A stretch of 8,177 nt of DNA from Armatimonadota bacterium (lineage in GTDB: Bacteria > Armatimonadota > Fervidibacteria > Fervidibacterales > Fervidibacteraceae): the NCBI GenBank assembly GCA_026419315.1, contig JANZZQ010000050.1:1-8177 (forward strand), in the 5' to 3' direction. A program made the position numbers and the translations under genes. The notes beneath the pieces are model-generated. The model saw only the letters and a list, made by a program, of their open reading frames with translations, searched no databases and was not told the origin of the DNA. Below, one piece after another: positions 1-6,367 of the stretch. Every line of letters begins with the position of its first letter. Position 1 is the stretch's first letter.

Positions 1-1
1 A

Positions 2-739
2 TCCGATCTAATCTACCTAGAACGGTTTGCCGAATGGCTGGCACCACTTTTGCTGGCTTGGCTCTACCCAATAGAAGTCTTGACAAACATCACTGTCCTT
101 TTAGAGTCATTGACGGGTTTGCTTCACGGCAAAATTGAACCGACAGAGCAACACCACCCTCAAAGGCTTAGGCTCATTGTCCAGAGGTTGGGGAAGGTGC
201 TGGGGTTATCGCCAAACCGCTTGGTTCTTTTGGAGTTAGCAGCGACTTTGCACGATTTGGGCAAATTGTTCCTCCCATCCCATATTCTTTCCAAGCCAGG
301 TCAGCTAACGGAGGAGGAACGAGTTCTCATCCAAAAGCATCCCGTTTACAGCGAGCAGTTTTTACGACAGTTGGGGTTGCCGAAGAGCGTTGCCCTTTGG
401 GTTCGCTGGCATCACGAGCGTTACGATGGCAACGGCTACCCAGACCAACGACGTGCCGATGAAATCCCGCTGGAAGCGCAAGTGATTTCCATCGCAGAAA
501 CCCTTGACACTTTGCTCTCACCCCGACCATACAAGCCTCCCCTCTCGTTTGATGAAGCCCTGATGATAATCCGTCAAGAGCGGGGCAAGCAATTCTCTCC
601 CGTTGTTGTGGATGCGTTGGAGGAAGTTGCGGGAGAACTGAGGGAGATATTGCAACCTCAAGTTCACAAGACTGAACGTGCCTTCAGCGTAGGTGCATGG
701 TGCATAAGCCCCGCTCGTCGCGAGCAACCACACCGTTAA
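2..739 (+). CDS. HD-GYP-type metal-dependent phosphohydrolase, 5'-truncated by the window edge
   Basis: Probable cyclic-di-GMP phosphodiesterase or related HD phosphohydrolase acting in signalling. The frame is open from base 2, so the true start lies outside the window. A TTG at 50 is possible, but the upstream in-frame residues (DLIYLERFAEWLAPLL) resemble the last helix of a GAF domain, which suggests a GAF-HD-GYP architecture. Numbering from the TTG at 50, the HD-GYP signatures run in order: first His in HHPQRL (about 36), HD at 68-69 followed by GK, H97, HHE at 121-123, D126 and GYP at 129-131, then the RPY segment at 159-161. The position where HD-GYP domains usually have a metal-binding Asp (the 'xAD' before 'fDAL') is Glu here (E150 in SIAETLDTL). 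The protein is otherwise well conserved, so activity is plausible but substrate and metal number are uncertain. It ends at TAA 737-739, overlapping the tail of the convergent prepilin gene. Confidence 0.85.
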   Translation, partial: SDLIYLERFAEWLAPLLLAWLYPIEVLTNITVLLESLTGLLHGKIEPTEQHHPQRLRLIVQRLGKVLGLSPNRLVLLELAATLHDLGKLFLPSHILSKPGQLTEEERVLIQKHPVYSEQFLRQLGLPKSVALWVRWHHERYDGNGYPDQRRADEIPLEAQVISIAETLDTLLSPRPYKPPLSFDEALMIIRQERGKQFSPVVVDALEEVAGELREILQPQVHKTERAFSVGAWCISPARREQPHR

Positions 740-1490
740 AGTTGTGGACACAAAGGACAAAGGCGATTTGTCCACAACGGCGGCTGTAGGGCGATAATCT
801 TCCAAGGCAGTTTTCTGTCAACGGTTTACCGTTGACATTTTGCGCGATACATCCTGAAAGCAAAACGGGAAGCGCTTTCGCGTGACCGTCCAAGAAACTC
901 GCATTGCAACTTCCAATGTGTCTTCCCTCCAAAGCCGGTTCAAAAGGCGAGAAACCGCATTGGCTTCCGGCAGCGACATTGCCATCATATCCCAAAACCG
1001 TTTCCGAAGCATACTTCAATTCCGTCAACTTGACAGGTTTTTGTGCTGAAAGTCCAAGGTGGGGTGCGTTGCCTGAAACGAAAACAGCTGAGTTCAAGGC
1101 GTAACTTCCTCCACCGCCCCTTCCCCCACCACATTCACCGCCGGTTAAGCCCATTGCTTCTGCGTAACTGCTCGTATCGTAGGCGTTTGGTTCCGTTGGG
1201 CAGGTTAAGACTCGCTTGTCGCCCAAGAAAGGGTAAATTGCGGAACCAACACTAACAAAACACGGTCGCCCCCAAGCATCTAACGCCTCATAGCCGCTCA
1301 TCGGGAGGGTGTCGTCCCAATCCTGTGCGTATTGGAGGGTTGCTGCGGCAATTTGCTGGAGGTTGCTCAAGCAAGCAGCTTGTTTCGCTTTTTCCCTGCT
1401 TTTCGCTAAGACAGGCAAGAGCAATCCAACGAGCACCGCTGCAATTGCGGTAACGACTAACAGTTCAATGAGTGTGAACCCTTGCCTCAT
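684..1490 (-). CDS. Type II secretion/prepilin-like H-X9-DG protein
   Basis: Pseudopilin-like surface or secretion protein (N-methylation/DUF1559-like class), 268 aa. The ATG at 1490 is chosen because it gives the classic short leader MRQG|FTLIELLVV, with prepilin peptidase cleavage expected after Gly4 and Glu at mature position 5. GGTGGTGAAGG lies just upstream; extending the frame to 1649 would bury this leader. A hydrophobic helix covers roughly residues 5-27. The globular part carries a Cys pair context (CPTE at 97-100), a Gly-rich loop (119-128) before SYALN, and an H-X9-DG motif (H191, D201-G202). About 65 residues follow the DG, including several Cys, whereas such proteins often stop much sooner. 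This tail overlaps the HD gene by 56 bp on the opposite strand and may be a read-through extension. A single isolated pseudopilin with no assembly genes nearby is common in genomes rich in this class. Confidence 0.82.
   Translation of the reverse strand: MRQGFTLIELLVVTAIAAVLVGLLLPVLAKSREKAKQAACLSNLQQIAAATLQYAQDWDDTLPMSGYEALDAWGRPCFVSVGSAIYPFLGDKRVLTCPTEPNAYDTSSYAEAMGLTGGECGGGRGGGGSYALNSAVFVSGNAPHLGLSAQKPVKLTELKYASETVLGYDGNVAAGSQCGFSPFEPALEGRHIGSCNASFLDGHAKALPVLLSGCIAQNVNGKPLTENCLGRLSPYSRRCGQIAFVLCVHNFNGVVARDERGLCTMHLR
741..778. repeat. 10-bp perfect inverted repeat (GTTGTGGACA / TGTCCACAAC)
   Basis: Arms at 741-750 and 769-778 match perfectly and are separated by 18 bases. A competing, tighter hairpin is nested in it: GGACAAA (755-761), loop GGCGA, TTTGTCC (767-773). 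It lies just after the HD gene stop (737-739) and within the 3' coding end of the convergent prepilin gene. No T-run follows on either strand, so it is not a canonical intrinsic terminator. The right arm contains TTGTCCACA, which resembles the DnaA-box form known from high-GC bacteria; the left arm carries a similar 9-mer in inverse orientation. Either a bidirectional transcription-end hairpin or a protein-binding dyad is possible. Confidence 0.55.
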
Positions 1491-1638
1491 TGCCTTCACC
1501 ACCTTGAAATTTTGGGGCACGTAAGTGAGGGCTGCAGCAGGAGCCCTTACCAAAGCGAAACCAGGTGTGACAAATTCAACAGCGATGAGGTGAAAGGGAA
1601 TGGCGAGGGCATTACCCAAGTTCTGTGAAGGTTTCATA
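1491..1638. promoter_or_regulatory. Divergent intergenic region between the prepilin and radical SAM genes
   Basis: This 148-bp segment must hold the promoters for both divergent genes, but I find no convincing -35/-10 pair on either strand. It contains a bulged stem-loop. GTAA (1521-1524) pairs with TTAC (1547-1550), and GGGCT (1529-1533) pairs with AGCCC (1542-1546). This would lie in the 5' leader of the prepilin transcript. On the plus strand two SD/start pairs compete for the radical SAM gene: GAGGTGAAAGGGA before ATG 1600, and GAAGG (1627-1631) seven bases before ATG 1639. Confidence 0.4.
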
Positions 1639-2592
1639 ATGCCGAGCAACGAGTTTGAACCCGTTTACTTGGAGACTTACCGAAGTGGCCGAATTTGGGA
1701 GAAAGTTGAACGAGCCCGGGAGATGCTTCGCGATTGCTGCGTTTGCCCGCGCCAGTGTCATGCCAATCGTTGGGAAAACGAGTTAGGAACATGCGCTGTC
1801 GGTCGTTACGCCGAAATCAGCAGTTACGGTCCACATTTGGGCGAGGAAGATTGCTTGAGGGGTTGGCGGGGTAGTGGCACGATTTTTTTCGCTCGCTGTA
1901 ACTTGCTTTGCGTTTTCTGCCAAAACTTCAGCATAAGCCACACAGCTGTCGAGCGCGAAAAAATGACGGCGGAGAAACTCGCTAACATAATGCTTTACCT
2001 CCAAAACATCGGTTGCCACAACATCAACTTCGTCACCCCGTCACATGTAGTCCCGCAAATCGTGGAAGCGCTTCCGATTGCAATTGAACGGGGGCTGAGG
2101 ATACCTCTCGTTTACAACACTAGCGCTTACGACAGCCTTGATGCCTTGGATTTGATGGATGGACTCGTTGACATTTACATGCCAGACTTCAAGTTTTGGG
2201 ACGAGCAGAAGTCGAAGCGGTATTTGAGGGTTCCGAATTACCCGGAAGTTGCACGCCAAGCGATAAAAGAAATGCACCGGCAAGTTGGTTTCTTGACATT
2301 TGACGAAAACGGAATCGCTTTAAGAGGGGTTCTCGTCCGCCACCTTGTCATGCCCAATTGCTTGGACGATACAAGGGAGATATTGAGATGGCTTGCGACG
2401 GAACTCGGACAAGACACCTATGTCAACATCATGGAGCAGTATTACCCAGCCGGATTGGTCAGTCGCGAACGTTACCCGGAAATCAATCGCCGCATTTCCG
2501 ACGAGGAGTATCAACAGGCAATTGCCTTCGCCCGCGAGTTCGGTTTGTGGAGGTTGGATTACCGTTGGAGGCGCGTTTTGATTTGGTGGTAA
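1639..2592 (+). CDS. PflX-like radical SAM protein (pyruvate formate-lyase activating enzyme-like, COG1313 type)
   Basis: Cytoplasmic radical SAM Fe-S protein of 317 aa, related to glycyl-radical activating enzymes; the substrate of this subfamily is not firmly known. The radical SAM cluster motif CxxxCxxC is at C87, C91 and C94 (CNLLCVFCQN). It is preceded by a second Cys group typical of PflX-like proteins, CCVCPRQC (C33, C36, C40) with C52 in LGTC, which probably binds another metal or cluster. Family landmarks YGPHLGEE (63-70), GSGTIFF (78-84) and YMPDFKFW also match. The ATG at 1639 is preferred because the product then begins close to the family's usual Y-x-x-x-Y-R-S-G segment, and GAAGG lies 7 bases upstream. 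ATG 1600, with GAGGTG upstream, would add 13 residues and cannot be excluded. No pyruvate formate-lyase-type substrate gene is adjacent. The glycosidase gene follows 33 bp downstream, probably on the same transcript. Confidence 0.9.
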   Translation: MPSNEFEPVYLETYRSGRIWEKVERAREMLRDCCVCPRQCHANRWENELGTCAVGRYAEISSYGPHLGEEDCLRGWRGSGTIFFARCNLLCVFCQNFSISHTAVEREKMTAEKLANIMLYLQNIGCHNINFVTPSHVVPQIVEALPIAIERGLRIPLVYNTSAYDSLDALDLMDGLVDIYMPDFKFWDEQKSKRYLRVPNYPEVARQAIKEMHRQVGFLTFDENGIALRGVLVRHLVMPNCLDDTREILRWLATELGQDTYVNIMEQYYPAGLVSRERYPEINRRISDEEYQQAIAFAREFGLWRLDYRWRRVLIWW

Positions 2593-2625
2593 TGACCCAA
2601 AGCAAAACCCAACGGGGGTGAAGCG

Positions 2626-4836
2626 ATGAACAGATTGAAGCGCTTTTCGTGGTTAGCAATACTGACTTGCTTTCTCGCTATCATCGCCTTGGCTCAAGAC
2701 TGGCAAATTGTTGAAACTCAGACCATTGCCCCCGGCGTTTTCTATCAAGCGTTGAATCGAATCAACCCGCCAACTTGGGCTGGGGTCGTTCGGATCCCCC
2801 TGCCGTTGCCCAAGGACCTGGTGATCACCCCGGGTTTGGGCGACGGAAAAAGACTTGCCCGTAGGACCGTTTCCCAAATCGCAAGTTCAATCCAGCAAAG
2901 CAAAGGTTACGTCACGGCTGCAATCAATGGCGATTATTTCCCCATGAGCTTTTCCCCATATGCCGGCGACCCGCTTGGAGTCCACATTCAAGATGGCGAG
3001 TTAATCAGTTTGCCTTCGCCTAACCGCTCCGCCTTGGTCGGCTTGAGGGATGGTCGCGTGTTGATCACTCGCTTCCAGTTTTCGGCGCGAGTGAAATTTC
3101 CCGATGGGACGGAAGCACCGTTGGAAGGACTGAATCAATCACCGCCCCGTGAAGGTCTCTGTCTATTCACACCCGCTTTCGGGAAGACAACTCAAACACC
3201 TTCGGGGACGACGGAATTAGTTGCCACCGCCAATTTACCGCTCCGCCCAAACAGCCCACTAATCTTGACAACTCAGCAAATAACTGATGCTGGCAACAGC
3301 CAAATTCCGAACGATGGGGTTGTTTTGGTGGCGAGTGGGAGATTCTCCGAGCAGTTGAAGGCGATCGACCCCAACGAAAAGTTGGAGATCAATGTGACCT
3401 TGATACCTTTGGACGAAAACTTTGACCCACAAAACATTGCATGGGCAATAGGCGGTGGCCCAAGACTTTTGAGGAAAGGCCGAATTTCCGTAGAGTGCGA
3501 ACAGGAAGGGTTTTCAACAATTTTCCGCCAAACGAAACACCCCCGAACAGCGGTCGGGTTGAAAGATGAGTCTTTGATTTGGGTCGTTGTGGATGGGCGA
3601 CAACCAGGTTACAGCGAGGGGATGAGTTTAGATGAGTTGGCGGAATTCCTCCTCAACGCCGGATGTAAGGATGCGCTGAACTTGGATGGCGGAGGTTCTT
3701 CCACGCTTTTCGTTCGCGGCGCGGTTGTGAACCGCCCCTCAGATGGGAGAGAGCGCCCAATTGCGAACGCGCTTTTTCTCCTCAACTTGTTCCCGCCTCA
3801 ACCCTTCGTTCGGCTTTGGGTTTCAACGCCTGCAGAATCCCATTGGCTTTCAAACACTCCCGTCCCTTTCCAAGTCATGGGTGAGGACGCCGTCTACAGA
3901 CTTTTGCCTCTGGATGCCAACAAAGTTTCCTTGACAACTTCTCCCGAAATTGAAGGTTGGCGGTGGGACGGTCATACCTTGTGGCTACCAGAAATTCAAG
4001 GCGAAGAACCATTGCTACTGACCGTCACAGCGACACCCAAAAACGGAAGCGCAAGACCAATAACGGTGACCCTTTGTGTTCACCCCAAACCCTCACTACT
4101 GACAATTGTTCCGGAAACCATTTCTGTTCAACCCGGTGCTTCGGTTAAGTTGCAAATTCAAGCCTTCGGGCGCGAACGGGATGGACGACTTGTCCCCCTC
4201 AAACTTAACCTGAAAGAGGTTCAGTGGCAAGTTGAAAACGAAATCGGGGAAGTCATCAATGGAACTTTCGTCGCCGCACGCACTAACGAGGTCAGGCAAG
4301 GAAGGCTAATTGCAACCTATAGAGGGGTAACAGCAATTGCCAACTTATGCGTTGGGAAAATCCAGTGGCAAACCTTGCACGAATTTGACGATATGAGCGA
4401 TTTGCAAATCCTCGGTTACCCCGAGACAACGAAGGCGGAGGGGCAAATTGTCACTTACGAGAAGCGAAGCGGTGCAGGTGCATTGATGCTTCGTTACGAC
4501 TTCTCCAAGGGTTGGAAAACGAGAACTGCTTCCGTCATCTTGAACAAGGTTTTGCCCAACAATTCATGTCGGCTGGCAATTGATGTTTACGGGGACGGAA
4601 GCGGTTGTTGGCTAAGGGCTCGGTTAAGGGACGCTGCAGGCAAACCGATTTTCTTGGACTTCGCCAACTCCGTCAACTGGAAAAACGAGTGGAGAGAACT
4701 TGAAATCAATCTGCCCTCAGGGTTGACAGAACCCGTCACTTTGGAAACGATTTACCTCGCTGTTATCCGCGACGAACAGAAATGCGTTGGCACAATCCTG
4801 CTTGACAACTTGCGCGTCGGCGTCTCCGGGCTTTGA
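2626..4836 (+). CDS. Secreted phosphodiester glycosidase (NAGPA domain) with C-terminal beta domains
   Basis: Exported 736-aa protein likely to cleave glycosidic bonds in sugar-1-phosphodiesters of exopolysaccharide or wall glycans, by analogy with the NAGPA/DUF2233 family. The start ATG follows GGGGGTG at good spacing. A Sec signal peptide is clear: basic MNRLKR, a hydrophobic core to about 20, then ALA|Q cleavage near 23/24. The NAGPA domain spans about 95-388. Its landmarks are AINGDYF (99-105), GGGPRLL (276-282), RTAVGL (307-312), VDGRQPGYSEGMS (322-334) and LNLDGGGSSTL (351-361). After the catalytic domain come a linker or beta region (about 390-490), an Ig/BIG-like segment (about 492-577) and a C-terminal beta-sandwich (about 580-736) resembling carbohydrate-binding folds. 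These assignments are by sequence feel only. It sits 33 bp after the radical SAM gene. The substrate cannot be deduced from context. Confidence 0.88.
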   Translation: MNRLKRFSWLAILTCFLAIIALAQDWQIVETQTIAPGVFYQALNRINPPTWAGVVRIPLPLPKDLVITPGLGDGKRLARRTVSQIASSIQQSKGYVTAAINGDYFPMSFSPYAGDPLGVHIQDGELISLPSPNRSALVGLRDGRVLITRFQFSARVKFPDGTEAPLEGLNQSPPREGLCLFTPAFGKTTQTPSGTTELVATANLPLRPNSPLILTTQQITDAGNSQIPNDGVVLVASGRFSEQLKAIDPNEKLEINVTLIPLDENFDPQNIAWAIGGGPRLLRKGRISVECEQEGFSTIFRQTKHPRTAVGLKDESLIWVVVDGRQPGYSEGMSLDELAEFLLNAGCKDALNLDGGGSSTLFVRGAVVNRPSDGRERPIANALFLLNLFPPQPFVRLWVSTPAESHWLSNTPVPFQVMGEDAVYRLLPLDANKVSLTTSPEIEGWRWDGHTLWLPEIQGEEPLLLTVTATPKNGSARPITVTLCVHPKPSLLTIVPETISVQPGASVKLQIQAFGRERDGRLVPLKLNLKEVQWQVENEIGEVINGTFVAARTNEVRQGRLIATYRGVTAIANLCVGKIQWQTLHEFDDMSDLQILGYPETTKAEGQIVTYEKRSGAGALMLRYDFSKGWKTRTASVILNKVLPNNSCRLAIDVYGDGSGCWLRARLRDAAGKPIFLDFANSVNWKNEWRELEINLPSGLTEPVTLETIYLAVIRDEQKCVGTILLDNLRVGVSGL

Positions 4837-4862
4837 CCCTCAAAGGATGCACTACTCTTTGA
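4831..4862. other. Alternative small hairpins at the end of the glycosidase gene
   Basis: CTTTGA (4831-4836, containing the stop codon) can pair with TCAAAG (4840-4845) across a 3-base loop. The same TCAAAG can instead pair with a second CTTTGA at 4857-4862. The two stems exclude each other. They are AT-rich and lack a following T-run, so a role in 3'-end formation is possible but weakly supported. Confidence 0.3.
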
Positions 4863-5101
4863 TTCGCCGAGCCTCTGTAGAACCGAAAAGCGGGGAATGA
4901 ATTTAGCCTTACAGGAAAACCTTAGCTGTTCATCTGCAATCACGGTTACCTACTCCGTTCGCCCCCTTGCGCCTTGACAACTTTTGCCTTCATGCAATGC
5001 CTTGGGTTGAACCTGACCGGAAAAGGCGCAAGCCGAGTTTGAATAGGTTCTTCGCATTGACGCACCCGCAGGTTTCCCGATTCGTCCATCCTTCACTGCA
5101 C

Positions 5102-5219
5102 CGTTTTAACGTTCCCGTAAAAGCCTTCGGATTTTACGGCTGTTCGCTTCAAACCCACCACCATGCTCGCTTGTTCTCCACAAGCTTTAACGGGTTCCTC
5201 GAACCTACCCCTTTGGGTA
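5102..5219. other. Cluster of perfect stem-loops, possible structured RNA
   Basis: Five stems occur in 118 bases. CGTT/AACG pairs at 5102-5111. CCGTAAAA (5115-5122) pairs with TTTTACGG (5132-5139), with an inner CC/GG pair and a TTC loop. GCTTGT (5169-5174) pairs with ACAAGC (5180-5185). GGTTC (5193-5197) pairs with GAACC (5201-5205), and TACCC (5206-5210) pairs with GGGTA (5215-5219). The last two abut without a gap. Short loops and serial spacing are what a folded RNA would show, but the strand cannot be decided because perfect stems are symmetrical. A GCTG/CAGC stem lies just to the right (about 5226-5240). Adjacent hairpins of this kind also occur at ends of IS200/IS605-type elements and their guide RNAs, but no transposase or TnpB motif is visible here. 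Confidence 0.35.
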
Positions 5220-5518
5220 AATTTGCTGCTGAACTAACAGCCCCAAAAGAAAGACCCGAAGCCCGAACTGGAATCGCTCGTTGATTTGACACCCATTGCG
5301 GTAGCACCAAAACATTAGTTTCCGACCATAACGCATCTGCGCCGACAAAGTTGCGATTCAATTCGCTCGTTGGCGTGTTGCCAAGGTCTGCGGCATGTCT
5401 TCAAAAGTTGGCGATAAGCGGCTGCCCGATGCCATTGAGCATTGGCGAGGAAACCTTTGCTTTGGAAGCAGGTTCTTGCCCAATTTGAAACTCGGCTTTG
5501 CAGGAGTAGCGCCTTCCA

Positions 5519-5534
5519 AACCGAGAACTCGGTT
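5519..5534 (-). other. Strong stem-loop about 30 bp beyond the zinc-knuckle gene stop
   Basis: AACCGAG (5519-5525) and CTCGGTT (5528-5534) form a 7-bp perfect inverted repeat, with an effective loop of 2-4 bases. Read on the minus strand it lies shortly after the stop codon of the last gene of the minus-strand cluster, so it could protect or define the 3' end of that mRNA. A T-run (minus strand, 5543-5548) lies before rather than after the stem, so it is not a standard intrinsic terminator. Confidence 0.4.
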
Positions 5535-5563
5535 CATTGGGGAAAAAAGTTCCTACGCTAAAC

Positions 5564-6178
5564 TTAACCTCGAGTTTGAGATGCTGTCAATCGTTCCAGC
5601 AACTGTTCCAGAGAGTTTGGTTGAATGTCAACGCGAACTGCCCTCAAGTAACCTTGACCGTCGCGGGTTCTTTGCGACAGCAGCATTGCCCTTTGAGTAA
5701 GCAACCTGGCGACACGAGCCAACAGGACGTTGTGGGGGATGCCGATCCTTTGACGCATCGTTTGAGCGTTCTTCAAGATTCTCAACGCCAAATCTTTGGC
5801 GCGACCTTCAACGTTCGGCTCGTGAGAAATTCCCGACATCACTTCCCGCTCAACTGCGTCTTGAACCGCTTGCAAAGCGGAGATTGCTTCAATATCTGTC
5901 AAGTCCGGATGCTCTGAGGCGAAAGTGGAAATGGCTTCTTCAATTGCGAATGCGGTCAACCTTTGCTCTATTTCCGCTCGTTCCGCCCCTCTTTGCGCCC
6001 ATTCCGCCTCTTTTTGAGCCATCTCCAAAGCCTTCGCTTGCCTGAGGTAAGGGCAAGAGGATGGGCAATTGAGTTTTTTCAGCCGATGGCTTCCGCAGCA
6101 AATTGGGCAGATGACATTGTAAACGACAGGGCAAAACCTCTTCCCTTTCCGCTGGCGACAAAGAACACAGATAGCCAA
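5564..6178 (-). CDS. Small zinc-knuckle protein with 'ICPxCCG' motif and helical C-terminus
   Basis: Hypothetical 204-aa cytoplasmic protein; function unknown. The TTG at 6178 is chosen because AAAGGGGGT (6186-6194) sits 8 bases upstream and closely matches the SD consensus with one G:U wobble. It also places the Cys motif at the very N-terminus, as in similar proteins. A longer frame to 6349 has no such support. The N-terminus is a compact Cys-rich module with C4, C7, C16, C24, C27, C28, C38 and C42, in the order CVLC, RFCP, ICPICCG and CPSSCPYL. It probably binds one or two zinc ions. Residues 46-82 are Ala/Glu/Arg-rich and likely a long helix or coiled coil; the rest is predicted mostly helical. 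It is the last gene of the minus-strand cluster, 189 bp after the DnaA-N-like gene. A nucleic-acid or protein-docking adaptor is a reasonable guess only. Confidence 0.8.
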   Translation of the reverse strand: MAICVLCRQRKGKRFCPVVYNVICPICCGSHRLKKLNCPSSCPYLRQAKALEMAQKEAEWAQRGAERAEIEQRLTAFAIEEAISTFASEHPDLTDIEAISALQAVQDAVEREVMSGISHEPNVEGRAKDLALRILKNAQTMRQRIGIPHNVLLARVARLLTQRAMLLSQRTRDGQGYLRAVRVDIQPNSLEQLLERLTASQTRG

Positions 6179-6367
6179 ACGAGTTACCCCCTTTCTGAAA
6201 AATTTGGCTTCGCAGCAATCCCTTTTTCGCGATGGTGAGTTGAAAGGTGGACACGGTTTTGAACCGCACCGACCCAATTCACGCGCCCGCAAAATCCCTT
6301 CGCGCGAAGGAGCCGGTAAGTGAAACTCCGCCCTGAACGCGTCACTCACAGCTTTCGGGTGGAAACC
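6179..6367 (-). other. Leader/intercistronic region with palindromes
   Basis: This 189-bp segment separates the DnaA-N-like and zinc-knuckle genes. It contains a perfect 14-base palindrome CCTTCGCGCGAAGG (6297-6310) and a hairpin CGGTT-TTG-AACCG (6254-6266), besides the SD at 6186-6194. The zinc-knuckle frame stays open across most of it, but the extra residues have low-complexity, non-protein-like character. It may hold a processing site, an internal promoter or a regulatory leader. No clear -35/-10 pair was found. Confidence 0.4.
6186..6194 (-). promoter_or_regulatory. Shine-Dalgarno that fixes the zinc-knuckle start
   Basis: Minus-strand AAAGGGGGT pairs with the 16S anti-SD as AAAGGAGGT would, with one G:U pair. 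It lies 8 bases before TTG 6178. This supports the short product over the in-frame extension to 6349. Confidence 0.7.

Larger units (their letters stand above)
4837..5563. other. 727-bp intergenic region without a convincing gene
   Basis: This gap lies between the plus-strand glycosidase and the minus-strand zinc-knuckle gene, so transcripts from both sides converge here. Frames on both strands are open for up to about 105 codons (plus 4967-5284, minus 5149-5361). They lack good SD sequences and recognisable motifs, and their composition is Arg/Ser/Pro/Trp-skewed. The centre (5102-5219) is densely packed with small perfect stem-loops, and another lies at 5519-5534. Plausible contents are a structured non-coding RNA, a decayed mobile element, or simply transcription-end structures. 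I cannot match any of tmRNA, RNase P RNA, SRP RNA or group II domain V. Confidence 0.6.

Noticed and set aside
1491..1649. Longer N-terminus of the prepilin protein (start at 1649)
   Set aside because: It would bury the MRQG|FTLIELL leader, which must be near the N-terminus for prepilin peptidase processing.
4974..5002. TTGACA as a promoter -35 box in the gap
   Set aside because: No acceptable -10 element lies at 16-18 bases; the best candidate is too close and only partly matches.
5193..5205. GGTTCGAGGAACC (minus strand) as a tRNA or tmRNA T-arm
   Set aside because: It forms a 5-bp stem with a 3-base loop, not a 7-base T loop, and no acceptor or anticodon arms are nearby.
4967..5284. Open plus-strand frame of 105 codons in the large gap
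   Set aside because: No convincing SD, no motif, skewed composition, and it runs straight through the hairpin cluster; a structural DNA/RNA explanation is better.
5149..5361. Minus-strand frame of 70 codons, considered as a TnpB-like tail
   Set aside because: No RuvC-like Asp motif or zinc-finger Cys pairs are visible in it or upstream, so a transposon protein cannot be supported.
5395..5917. Plus-strand frames across the end of the zinc-knuckle gene
   Set aside because: They are antisense to a well-supported minus-strand gene and show no motifs.
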